Below are positions 17,966 through 26,488 of a DNA stretch of 64,000 nucleotides, in pieces. Origin of the DNA: Coleofasciculaceae cyanobacterium. Lineage in GTDB: Bacteria > Cyanobacteriota > Cyanobacteriia > Cyanobacteriales > Xenococcaceae. The number at the start of each line of letters is the position of its first letter. Position 1 is the first letter of the stretch. The notes beneath the pieces are model-generated. The model saw only the letters and a program-made list of their open reading frames with translations. It did no database searches and was not told the origin of the DNA. The position numbers and the translations under genes were made by a program. The stretch is from NCBI GenBank assembly GCA_036703275.1, contig DATNPK010000104.1:1-64000 (forward strand), given 5' to 3'.

Positions 17966-18277
17966 CTAATAGTCGCGAAATTGTTCTACTGCTTCGGTAT
18001 AGCGAATCGGTAGGACATATTCGAGGTTTTCATGAGGACGAGCAATAATGTGGATCGATAACACCTCACCACCTTTAACTCTTTTAACAGATTCCACTCC
18101 AGCAGCAACGGAAGCCTGTACTTCTGATACATCGCCACGCACAATCACGGTTACGCGACCTGTCCCGATTTTCTCGTATCCCACCAGGGTGACACGAGCC
18201 GCCTTGACCATAGAGTCCGCTGCCTCTACTACTGCGGGAAACCCCAGAGTTTCGATCATTCCTACTGCGATAGACAT
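17966..18277 (-). CDS. ccmK: Third carboxysome shell hexamer CcmK, first gene of the operon
   Basis: 103 residues with an AGAGGAAAAG ribosome site. A single BMC domain like its neighbours, but with [19 protein letters not shown] where the others have [12 protein letters not shown], and ending EAVEQFRDY. Most beta-cyanobacterial main loci carry two ccmK genes; this is an extra copy at the promoter-proximal position. Close identity points to a duplication within the locus. It is more divergent in DNA than the other two are from each other. Confidence 0.93.
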   Translation of the reverse strand: MSIAVGMIETLGFPAVVEAADSMVKAARVTLVGYEKIGTGRVTVIVRGDVSEVQASVAAGVESVKRVKGGEVLSIHIIARPHENLEYVLPIRYTEAVEQFRDY

Positions 18278-19227
18278 TTTTGTATCTTTTCCTCTTTAAA
18301 CAGAATATCAAGTAAGATGAATAGCCAAATTAATGAAGCCGAAATGCTCAATTACCAAGGCTTGTCGTATTTTTCCGCTCTTAAACGTGGCTACCAAACT
18401 AAATTTTCCAGGCTCATATAATAACTATGAATTCTACTTTTTTTTGGGTCAAACTGTGAAGTAACTTAAGCTACCTTGCCCAAAAATTACAGAGCCATAA
18501 AAATTCGGTACTGGCTAATTTACTTACCTATAATCAAGCATAAATAACCTTGACTCCTTTGACAACATAAAACATGATTATATTTTTTAATTTGATTGTT
18601 AATAAGAATTAATACTTGGTAGCAAAACAATCACTATTTGTGCCTTGAGTAGCGGCTTGTATTAAAGATACATTTACTATTTATAATTTATTCATAATGT
18701 CTGATGAAACCAGATCTTACTTTAATCTATATGTGTAATATACATGTTATCAAAAGGCTCGTATTTATTTGATCGAGCTTTTAATGATATGTTGCATCTA
18801 GTTTTGCCAGCCTGACTAATTGTGATTTAAAGGTGGCAATCTTTAAATCATGACAGCACAGACAATCTAGTTGAATGAGCAGTCGATCCCAGCATAAAAC
18901 CTTAACTAAGATTAATTTAGGCAGAAATTTAGAGTATAAATTACTAGTAAATCTTTTTTTAGATAACAGATTTAACTTAAGAGCCAAAATATCTGTTCAT
19001 CAAAGATTGGTGGCAGAAGAAACTTATATAGTTATCTGTCTTAACTATTTATTCAAGACTATCAAAATTTATCTGGGTTTATTGGAAATAATATTTAGAG
19101 GCATAATTGCTGTTAAAATAAGGGTTTAAGAAAAATAATCAATAGTGGTTGCCCTAGCTTAGGAAAACTCGGCTAACCGAATTGGTAACTATAAAATTTT
19201 GGTGTTGTAAATTAATGGGCAGTTTTA
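18278..19227. other. Divergent regulatory region between ccmK and ndhF
   Basis: 950 bases separating the leftward carboxysome operon and the rightward CO2-uptake operon. Short open frames at 18781-18987 (minus) and 18875-19129 (plus) overlap each other and have no recognisable features; I do not call them genes. The region should hold both promoters. I found no clear TCAATG-N10-ATCAAT (NdhR-type) site by eye. Confidence 0.55.
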
Positions 19228-21123
19228 ATGACTGACTTTCTATTAGGAAATTTTTGGGTAATACCTATATATAGCTTAGTAGGTGCGATTATTACTCTTC
19301 CGTGGTCTTTAGGTATTATTCGTAAGACAGGTCCCCGTCCCGCAGCATATATTAATATATTGATGACTGTAGTGGGGTTTGTCCACGCTTCAATAATTTT
19401 TAATTTAATCTGGGCTAGACCAGCACAGCAGCTTGTATTTCACTGGTTACAGGTAGCAGATCTGGATTTAAGGTTGTCGTTTGAGCTGTCTCCAGTAAGC
19501 TTTGGAGCATTAGAAGTAGTAACGGGCATTAGCCTGTTAGTACAAATTTACGCTTTGGGCTATATGGAAAAAGATTGGTCGCTAGCACGCTTCTTTGCCT
19601 TGATGGGGTTCTTTGAAGCTGCTTTGGCTGGTTTGGCTCTAAGCGATTCTTTGCTACTGAGTTACTGTTTGCTAGAGGCTCTAACCTTATCAACTTATCT
19701 TTTAGTTGGTTTTTGGTATGCTCAACCACTAGTAGTGACGGCTGCTAGAGATGCTTTTTTGACAAAGAGAGTAGGAGACATAATATTATTGATGGCGATC
19801 ATAGCTCTTTCTAGCTATGGCGAAGGGCTAAATTTTTCCCAGTTAGAGAATTGGGTGAATGGAAATCAACTCGATCCGACGATCGCAGCATTTTTGGGGT
19901 TAGCTTTGATTGCAGGACCGATTGGTAAATGCGCCCAGTTTCCGCTTAACCTATGGTTAGACGAAGCGATGGAAGGACCGAATCCAGCGGGAATCATGCG
20001 GAACTCAATTGTGGTATCGGCTGGAGCTTATGTTTTGATTAAGCTAGAGCCTGCAACTGCAATTTCGCCAATTTCTGCCACTGCTTTGATTGTTGTAGGA
20101 ATGGTTACGGCAATTGGGACATCTTTAATGGCGATCGCGCAAATAGACATCAAACGGGCATTATCTCATTCAACCAGTGCCTATATGGGTTTGGTATTTA
20201 TCGCGGTGGGATTAAGACAGGTAGATATAGCTTTTTTGCTGCTGTTTAGTCATGCGCTCGCTAAAGCTTTATTGTTTATGAGTGCTGGCTCGGTCATTCT
20301 AACTACCAATAATCAAAACGTTACTGAGATGGGTGGTTTGTGGTCGAGAATGCCAGCCACTAGCCTGTCCTTCTTGGCTGGTGCAGCAGGATTGATTGCC
20401 TTTTCGCCGTTAGGGATATTTTGGACTTATAATCGGTGGTTTAGTGGCTCTTGGGATGTGGATTGGTGGCTACTGTTCATTGTCATGTTTGTTAATGTCT
20501 TTTCGGCGATTAACTTAACGCGCTTGTTTCGAGTCATCTTCTTGGGCAAACCTCAAGTGAAAAGCCGTCGCGCCCCTGAAGTTCCCTGGCAGATGTCGGT
20601 ACCAATGGTTTCTCTAATCATAGTCACCTTGATTGCTTCTTTGGCTCCAGTACAGTGGCCTCTTTGGTTAAGTCCCAACAGTCCCTTATCCTTAGAGCAA
20701 CCTGGGTTGATTACTCAATATGCAACACCGTTATTAATTGCCTCTGGTGCTTTGGGATGTATTATCGGTTCAACAATAACAATAAGAAAACCTTGGGCTC
20801 GATCGAGCAACCTGACCCTGCGCTTCTTTCAAGATTTATTGGCTTATGATTTCTACATCGACAAACTATATGAAATTACCGTGATTGCAGCAGTTTCTAA
20901 TTTGGCCAAATTTGCCTCTTGGATCGATCGCTATGTAGTAGACGGAGCAGTTAACTTGGTTAGTCTGGCAACAATTTTTAGTAGTAATGCTCTAAAATAC
21001 AATACTTCTGGACAATCTCAGTTTTATATCACCACGATGGTGATTGCCGTGGGATTACTTCTCTGGTCGACGATCAATGGTCAGTGGTCAATGGTGACGA
21101 GTTACTGGTCATCCATTATGTAG
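19228..21123 (+). CDS. ndhF4: NDH-1 subunit F, CO2-uptake type (NdhF4/F3)
   Basis: 631 residues, an antiporter-like proton-pumping membrane subunit of NDH-1. It has many transmembrane helices and the Nqo12-like core segments MEGPNPAGIMRNSIVVSAGA, MAIAQIDIKRALSHSTSAYM and LFSHALAKALLFMSAGSVI. It sits directly ahead of ndhD and a CO2-hydration protein gene, so it belongs to an NDH-1MS complex that converts CO2 to bicarbonate at the thylakoid, not to respiratory NDH-1L. F4 rather than F3 is favoured by the N-terminal TGPRPAAYINILMT segment and the short Cup partner. No strong ribosome site is visible. Confidence 0.8.
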   Translation: MTDFLLGNFWVIPIYSLVGAIITLPWSLGIIRKTGPRPAAYINILMTVVGFVHASIIFNLIWARPAQQLVFHWLQVADLDLRLSFELSPVSFGALEVVTGISLLVQIYALGYMEKDWSLARFFALMGFFEAALAGLALSDSLLLSYCLLEALTLSTYLLVGFWYAQPLVVTAARDAFLTKRVGDIILLMAIIALSSYGEGLNFSQLENWVNGNQLDPTIAAFLGLALIAGPIGKCAQFPLNLWLDEAMEGPNPAGIMRNSIVVSAGAYVLIKLEPATAISPISATALIVVGMVTAIGTSLMAIAQIDIKRALSHSTSAYMGLVFIAVGLRQVDIAFLLLFSHALAKALLFMSAGSVILTTNNQNVTEMGGLWSRMPATSLSFLAGAAGLIAFSPLGIFWTYNRWFSGSWDVDWWLLFIVMFVNVFSAINLTRLFRVIFLGKPQVKSRRAPEVPWQMSVPMVSLIIVTLIASLAPVQWPLWLSPNSPLSLEQPGLITQYATPLLIASGALGCIIGSTITIRKPWARSSNLTLRFFQDLLAYDFYIDKLYEITVIAAVSNLAKFASWIDRYVVDGAVNLVSLATIFSSNALKYNTSGQSQFYITTMVIAVGLLLWSTINGQWSMVTSYWSSIM

Positions 21124-21202
21124 TAATTATGTAGTAATAGTTTTGATGCCCAATTTTAAACCGCTTTGAATCGATTTTAGTTAATTTTTTTTAGATAGCA
21201 TC

Positions 21203-22654
21203 ATGCTCAGTGCCTTAATTTTGATTCCTTTTGTGAGTGCAGCCATAATTGGTTTGATTTCTCACCAAGGAAATACTCCCCGCAATATTGCTATTGTTAC
21301 CGCAGTTAGCGTTTTAGTCATTAACATAATTGTTGCTTTTCAGTTTGATTACCAACAGGAAAGCTTTCAGTTTGTCGAAGATATTCCCTGGATTGAATGG
21401 ATTGGTTTGAACTATCACTTGGGAATTGATGGTCTTTCTTTTCCTTTGGTACTGCTCAATAGTTTCTTAACTCTGATTGCCATCTTTAGTACTAGTTCAA
21501 CTATTCAAAGACCTAGACTATACTACGCTATGTTGCTACTGTTGAGTGGCGGGGCGGCAGGGGCGTTTTTGGCTCAAGATTTATTGCTGTTCTTTTTGTT
21601 CTATGAACTGGAAATTATACCTCTATACTTTTTGATTGCCATTTGGGGTGGTGCACAACGAGGTTACGCAGCAATGAAGTTTTTGCTTTATACTGCTGTG
21701 TCGGGAATTTTAGTCTTGGCTTCTTTCTTGGGTTTGGTCTGGTTGACCGAGGCAAGCAGCTTTGATTATCTACCGTTGCGATCGCATACTTTACCTCTAG
21801 CCACTCAACTACTGTTACTTGCACCATTGCTGGTAGGAATCTTCATCAAAATTCCGATTTTTCCTTTTCATACTTGGCTTCCTGATGCTCACGTCCAGGC
21901 ATCTACTCCCATATCGGTGCTGCTGGCAGGAGTATTACTAAAGCTAGGTACTTATGCTCTGTTGCGTTTTGCGGTGGGACTGTTTCTCGAAGGCTGGTTA
22001 TATCTTGCTCCTTGGTTGGCAATTTTAGCCAGTATTAGTGCTTTATATGGGGCATCTTGTGCGATCGCGCAGAAAGATATGAAAAAAGTAGTGGCATACT
22101 CGTCCATTGCTCACATGGCTTATATCCTTCTAGCTGCCACCGCTACTACTCGTCTTAGCATGACCGCAGCAGTATTCCAAATGGTCAGCCACGGTTTAAT
22201 CTCAGCCTTTCTTTTCCTCCTGGTGGGCATGGTTTACAAAAAAACTGGTTCACGAGACGTAGATGTCTTACGAGGCTTACTTAATCCAGAAAGAGGACTG
22301 CCTGTTACTGGCGGATTAATGATCTTAGGCGTGATGGCAAGCTCTGGGCTACCTGGGATGGTCGGTTTTATCTCGGAATTTCTAGTATTTAGAGGCAGTT
22401 TTCCTATTTTCCCGATCCCAACTCTGCTTTGCCTTGTGGGAACAGGTCTAACAGCAGTTTACTTCTTATTAGTTATTAATAAAGTCTTTTTTGGTCGCTT
22501 GACAGAAGGACTGGCTCAACTACCTCCTGTGAAATGGAGTGAACACGCGCCTGCCTTTGTCTTGCTGCTGCTGATTATTACCTTTGGGATTAAGCCAGAC
22601 TGGGTAACTCACATCTGCGAAGTACAGGCGATCGCTCTGTTAACAGGGAGCTAA
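21203..22654 (+). CDS. ndhD4: NDH-1 subunit D, CO2-uptake type (NdhD4/D3)
   Basis: 483 residues, a polytopic antiporter-like subunit of the NuoM type. Core features are LHLGIDGLSFPLVLL-like N-terminal helices, FFLFYELEIIPLYFLIAIWG with the key Glu, IKIPIFPFHTWLPDAHVQAS, and QKDMKKVVAYSSIAHM with the conserved Lys. It follows ndhF by 79 bases and precedes the cup gene by 44, so the three are one operon. The D3 or D4 label follows the partner genes rather than an independent test. Confidence 0.82.
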   Translation: MLSALILIPFVSAAIIGLISHQGNTPRNIAIVTAVSVLVINIIVAFQFDYQQESFQFVEDIPWIEWIGLNYHLGIDGLSFPLVLLNSFLTLIAIFSTSSTIQRPRLYYAMLLLLSGGAAGAFLAQDLLLFFLFYELEIIPLYFLIAIWGGAQRGYAAMKFLLYTAVSGILVLASFLGLVWLTEASSFDYLPLRSHTLPLATQLLLLAPLLVGIFIKIPIFPFHTWLPDAHVQASTPISVLLAGVLLKLGTYALLRFAVGLFLEGWLYLAPWLAILASISALYGASCAIAQKDMKKVVAYSSIAHMAYILLAATATTRLSMTAAVFQMVSHGLISAFLFLLVGMVYKKTGSRDVDVLRGLLNPERGLPVTGGLMILGVMASSGLPGMVGFISEFLVFRGSFPIFPIPTLLCLVGTGLTAVYFLLVINKVFFGRLTEGLAQLPPVKWSEHAPAFVLLLLIITFGIKPDWVTHICEVQAIALLTGS

Positions 22655-22698
22655 TTTTACATTTTTAAACGTTAAATCAATACGGTTTAGATAAAATC

Positions 22699-23868
22699 AT
22701 GGTCGGCATTTCCGTTAAACGTTCCAAATCCCTTTTGATTGAAGAATATATTACCAGGCTAGAAAAAGGAGAAGCCTTGCTTGATAATTCTCCTCAAAAT
22801 TTAATCGAAGTTATCGGTATTCTTAAAAGTTATGGCGTAGTTTTAGATGCTTACTCTACCAATCTTTGCTATACCGCTAATACCCAATTTTTAAAACTGT
22901 TTCCCGTGTTTAAGTATTTTAATGGCAAGGTAGATGCGGCTAGTGTAGCTAAGTTTGTTTGGCACGATCGCATTAATTACGAATATGCTGAATACTGCAT
23001 GAAAGCAATGTTTTGGCATGGTGGCGGTGGTTTAGATGCCTATCTCAATACTCCAGAGTTTGCCCAGCAAACCGATAAGCTAATCAGGGAGTATCATAAG
23101 TACAACCCTTTGATGCTGACTTTACACAAGGCATTCAAAGATTTTCTACCCGAGCAAATGCGCCAAATGTGTTACTATAGCGCGCTGGGACAGTTTTGGC
23201 GGGTAATGAGCGATATGTTTCTGGAGCTATCTGATAGTTACGATCGCGGTGAGATTAAGTCTATTCCCGACGTGGTTAAGTTTATTCTTGATGCTCTAGT
23301 GGCAGATGCCATGCGTCCGATTACCTATACAGTAAAGTTGCGCGATCGTGAATTTGATATCCTGCCAAAGTCCGCAGGATTGACTTTCTTAGCTGATACC
23401 GCCGTACCTTATGTTGAAGCAATCTTTTTTAGAGGAACTCCTTTTCCAGGTACAGTATCTTATAATGCCCAAGCTTATGAGATTCCCTATGACCCAGGAA
23501 TGTTTAACTACGGCGCACTCTATGCCGATCCTTTGCCTATTGGTGGCGCTGGTATTCCTCCGACACTTTTAATGCAGGATATGCGCCATTTTTTACCAGA
23601 CTATCTTCGCCAACTCTATGAACAAAAAAGTATTCGTGGGTTAGGAGATATAAGAATACAAATTTGTGAGAGTTTTCAAAAATCAATGTTCTGCGTTACT
23701 ACCGCAGCGGTAAAAGGATTAGCTCCTCATCCTCTTGATACAGACGATCCTGAACAAAAACTGGCTAACCGCAAATATTTAACAGGCTGGCTAAACCGAA
23801 TTCTAGAATCTCAATTGATTAAAGTCAACAGCCAAACTAGAAATCAACTAACAGCAAAGCTCTCTTAA
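22699..23868 (+). CDS. cupB: CO2 hydration protein, CupB/ChpX type
   Basis: 389 residues of the CupA/CupB family. These peripheral subunits bind the NdhF/NdhD arm of NDH-1MS and hydrate CO2 vectorially. Conserved stretches include AKFVWHDRINYEYAEYCMKA, MFWHGGGGLDAY, GAGIPPTLLMQDMRHFLPDY and KSMFCVTTAAVKGLAPHPLD. The length favours CupB (constitutive, lower affinity) over the longer CupA. That distinction should be confirmed by alignment. Confidence 0.85.
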   Translation: MVGISVKRSKSLLIEEYITRLEKGEALLDNSPQNLIEVIGILKSYGVVLDAYSTNLCYTANTQFLKLFPVFKYFNGKVDAASVAKFVWHDRINYEYAEYCMKAMFWHGGGGLDAYLNTPEFAQQTDKLIREYHKYNPLMLTLHKAFKDFLPEQMRQMCYYSALGQFWRVMSDMFLELSDSYDRGEIKSIPDVVKFILDALVADAMRPITYTVKLRDREFDILPKSAGLTFLADTAVPYVEAIFFRGTPFPGTVSYNAQAYEIPYDPGMFNYGALYADPLPIGGAGIPPTLLMQDMRHFLPDYLRQLYEQKSIRGLGDIRIQICESFQKSMFCVTTAAVKGLAPHPLDTDDPEQKLANRKYLTGWLNRILESQLIKVNSQTRNQLTAKLS

Positions 23869-24029
23869 TATTATTTATCTTGATTATTTCATTTGCTATT
23901 CGACAAATTTGCCACCACAGAGTGAGATAATCAATGTCAAACTGTTTATTAAGAAAATCTTAAGCTCACAAGAGTTAACTTCAATATACATAGACAGTCA
24001 TAACATTCAAAAAAACATAATTTTGAGTC

Positions 24030-24932
24030 ATGACAAAAACCGCATGGGTATTTCCAGGACAAGGTTCTCAGGAAGTAGGAATGGGAATAGATTTACAAAA
24101 TATTTCCCCTGCACGAGCAAAGTTTAAAGTAGCAGAAAAAATACTTGGTTGGTCTGTATTAGATATTTGTCAGGGAGATGAATCAACCTTGGCTCGTACT
24201 CTTTATACTCAACCTTGTCTATATGTTGTTGAATCAATATTGGCAGATTTGTTAGTAGAGAAAACAGGTTTGCCGCAGTTAGTAGCAGGTCACAGCCTAG
24301 GTGAATATGTCGCTTTATATGCAGCAGGGGTTTTCGATTTTGAATCGGGATTAAGACTCGTCAACAAAAGAGCTGAATTAATGGATAGTGCTGCTGGGGG
24401 AAAAATGGCAGCCTTAATGAAGTTCGATCGCGCTGAATTAATTACCGCCTTAAACAATACTACTGATGTGGTTTTAGCTAATGATAATAGCGAAGCACAA
24501 GTAGTTATTTCTGGTACTCCAGAAGCAGTAGAAAATATTTTAAGCACAGTAAAAGCAAAAAGAGCCATGACGTTAAATGTTTCTGGTGCTTTTCATTCTC
24601 CCCTGATGCAAGAGGCGGGCGATCGCTTTTTGGCAGTATTAGACGCTGTTAGCTTTAATGAAGCAAAAATACCAGTCATTTCTAATGTCGATCCGACTCC
24701 TACCACCGAGGGACAAGAGCTGAAACGTCGACTAGCTAAGCAAATCACTAGCTCAGTCCGCTGGCGCGAAACCATGCTGCAATTTTCTCAAGAGGAAGTC
24801 ACTAATGCGCTCGAAGTTGGGCCAGGAAAAGTTTTGTGTGGCTTAATTAAAAGAACCTGTCGCGAAATTAATTTGCAGGCTATTGGCACACTAGAACAAT
24901 TAAATACTAAAGCAACAGCCTTAATCTCCTAA
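24030..24932 (+). CDS. fabD: Malonyl-CoA:ACP transacylase
   Basis: 300 residues. It moves malonyl groups from CoA to acyl carrier protein for fatty-acid elongation. The N-terminal FPGQGSQEVGMG, nucleophile motif GHSLGEY (Ser at about 89) and SGAFHSPLM with the catalytic His are present. The C-terminal EVGPGKVLCGLIKRT is also conserved. It stands 161 bases after cupB in the same orientation, without other fab genes nearby. Confidence 0.95.
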   Translation: MTKTAWVFPGQGSQEVGMGIDLQNISPARAKFKVAEKILGWSVLDICQGDESTLARTLYTQPCLYVVESILADLLVEKTGLPQLVAGHSLGEYVALYAAGVFDFESGLRLVNKRAELMDSAAGGKMAALMKFDRAELITALNNTTDVVLANDNSEAQVVISGTPEAVENILSTVKAKRAMTLNVSGAFHSPLMQEAGDRFLAVLDAVSFNEAKIPVISNVDPTPTTEGQELKRRLAKQITSSVRWRETMLQFSQEEVTNALEVGPGKVLCGLIKRTCREINLQAIGTLEQLNTKATALIS

Positions 24933-24995
24933 GTTAAGACTCATACACTAACGTAGTAAAAAATTGTTGCAGCATATTTAGTTAGCAATATTATC

Positions 24996-25373
24996 ATGTC
25001 AACTGTCACGAACAAAAATTTAGTTCTTGAATTTTATCGAGCTTTCGACGATCGAGACATCGATAAGGCTTTTACGCTATTAGCTGCTGATTTTGCTTAT
25101 TTGGCTGGAATACCAAAGACACTAGATAGTGATGGTTTTAAACAGTTTGGCATGACATTTTATTCAGCCTTTACTAATGGTCAGCATCAGTTTGATGAAG
25201 TAATCGTAGAAGGGGAGAAAGTTGTTACCTGTGGAACATTTACCGCTATACATACGGAAGACTTTCAAGGGCTTCCTCCGAGAAAGCAAATTACAATATC
25301 AATTATGCACATCGATCGCATTGAACAGAGCAAGATTATCGAACATTGGGGACAAAAGATGCTCAAGGCTTAA
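24996..25373 (+). CDS. SnoaL/NTF2-like protein
   Basis: 125 residues with the SnoaL-like pattern: LVLEFYRAFDDRDIDKAFTL, then a central GMTFYSAF, a VVTCGTFTAIHTEDFQGLPP strand and an HIDRIEQSKIIEHWGQ ending. Such cone-shaped alpha+beta folds serve as small-molecule isomerases, hydrolases or binding proteins. The substrate cannot be predicted. It is 64 bases after fabD and faces folP tail to tail. Confidence 0.75.
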   Translation: MSTVTNKNLVLEFYRAFDDRDIDKAFTLLAADFAYLAGIPKTLDSDGFKQFGMTFYSAFTNGQHQFDEVIVEGEKVVTCGTFTAIHTEDFQGLPPRKQITISIMHIDRIEQSKIIEHWGQKMLKA

Positions 25374-25515
25374 TGCAACAGTTAGGCATTATGTTTCTCC
25401 CCAGTCCCAAACTTTTTCTACCAATTCTCAAAAATACTCTCTTGAAACTTTTTAGATAATAAAGACAATCTCTTTAGATTATTTGCGGTTGATGATTACT
25501 GATGTAGCTAATTTA

Positions 25516-26358
25516 TCAGCTAACAAAATTCCGTTCAATTGCGTCTGCTACTCGACAGACATCATACATTTGAGCTACATCATGAACTCTTAAAACATCT
25601 GCCCCCCTAGCGATCGCGCCATAACAAGCAGCAGCAGTCCCCCAAATTCGCTCTTTGGGAAGGCTTTTTTGCAGGATAGGACGCATAAAACTTTTACGAG
25701 ATACTCCGACCAAAATCGGTAATTCTAAAGCTTTTAGTTCGCTTAAACGCTGAATTAAAGTTAAACTTTGCTCTGCTGTTTTAGCAAAACCAATACCTGG
25801 ATCGATAATAAGATGATCTCTGGGGATACCACAGGCGATCGCTTTAGCTATTTGATTAGTTAAAAATTTTAATACTTCTGCTACCACGTCTTGATATTCA
25901 GTCAAAGACTGCATCGTTTTTGGAGTACCGCGAATGTGCATCAAGATCAGCGGAACGTTTAATCGAGAAATTGTTGACAGCATCTGGTCATCAAAAGTTG
26001 CTCCAGAGATATCATTAACAATATCTGCTCCTGCTGCGATCGCTTCTTGAGCCACAATAGCTTTAGTCGTATCGATGGAAATCGGAATTGAACTTTTTCG
26101 TAGTTGTTGAATCACAGGAATAACTCTGGCTAGTTCCTCTTCAACAGAGATCTCTGCTGCATTCGGGCGAGTAGATTCTCCACCAATATCAATAATATCT
26201 ACACCACGATCGATCATGTCTCTGGCTTGAGTTAAGGCAGTCTCAACACGATCGAATTCACCACCATCACTAAAACTATCGGGAGTAACGTTGAGAATCC
26301 CCATTAAATAAGTTCTTTCGCCCCAGTTAAAAGTGCGATCGCGAATCTTTAAGGTCAT
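25516..26358 (-). CDS. folP: Dihydropteroate synthase
   Basis: 280 residues. It joins p-aminobenzoate and hydroxymethyl-dihydropterin diphosphate in folate synthesis. The start LMGILNVTPDSFSDGGEF and the blocks DIIDIGGESTRPNA, PISIDTTKAIVA, DIVNDISGATFD, LILMHIRGTPKTMQ and LIIDPGIGFAKT are all present. The C-terminal GVSRKSFM and RVHDVAQ complete the active site. It is divergent from recG across 124 bases. Confidence 0.95.
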   Translation of the reverse strand: MTLKIRDRTFNWGERTYLMGILNVTPDSFSDGGEFDRVETALTQARDMIDRGVDIIDIGGESTRPNAAEISVEEELARVIPVIQQLRKSSIPISIDTTKAIVAQEAIAAGADIVNDISGATFDDQMLSTISRLNVPLILMHIRGTPKTMQSLTEYQDVVAEVLKFLTNQIAKAIACGIPRDHLIIDPGIGFAKTAEQSLTLIQRLSELKALELPILVGVSRKSFMRPILQKSLPKERIWGTAAACYGAIARGADVLRVHDVAQMYDVCRVADAIERNFVS

Positions 26359-26488
26359 AAAATTAGCTTTGTTTAAATAATAAAAGAGCCTAAATTGAAA
26401 CTGGAATATGGCAAGATTCTACTACTTTGTCTGTGCAAGCTCGTAAATAAAATTTAAAATATCAATTATCGACAGCTATAAATTGGGA

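Noticed and set aside
18781-19129. Overlapping open frames on both strands upstream of ndhF
   Set aside because: No conserved motif, AT-driven composition and mutual overlap; treated as part of the divergent regulatory region.
18278-19227. NdhR or CmpR operator between ccmK and ndhF
   Set aside because: No site close enough to the known consensus was found by eye.
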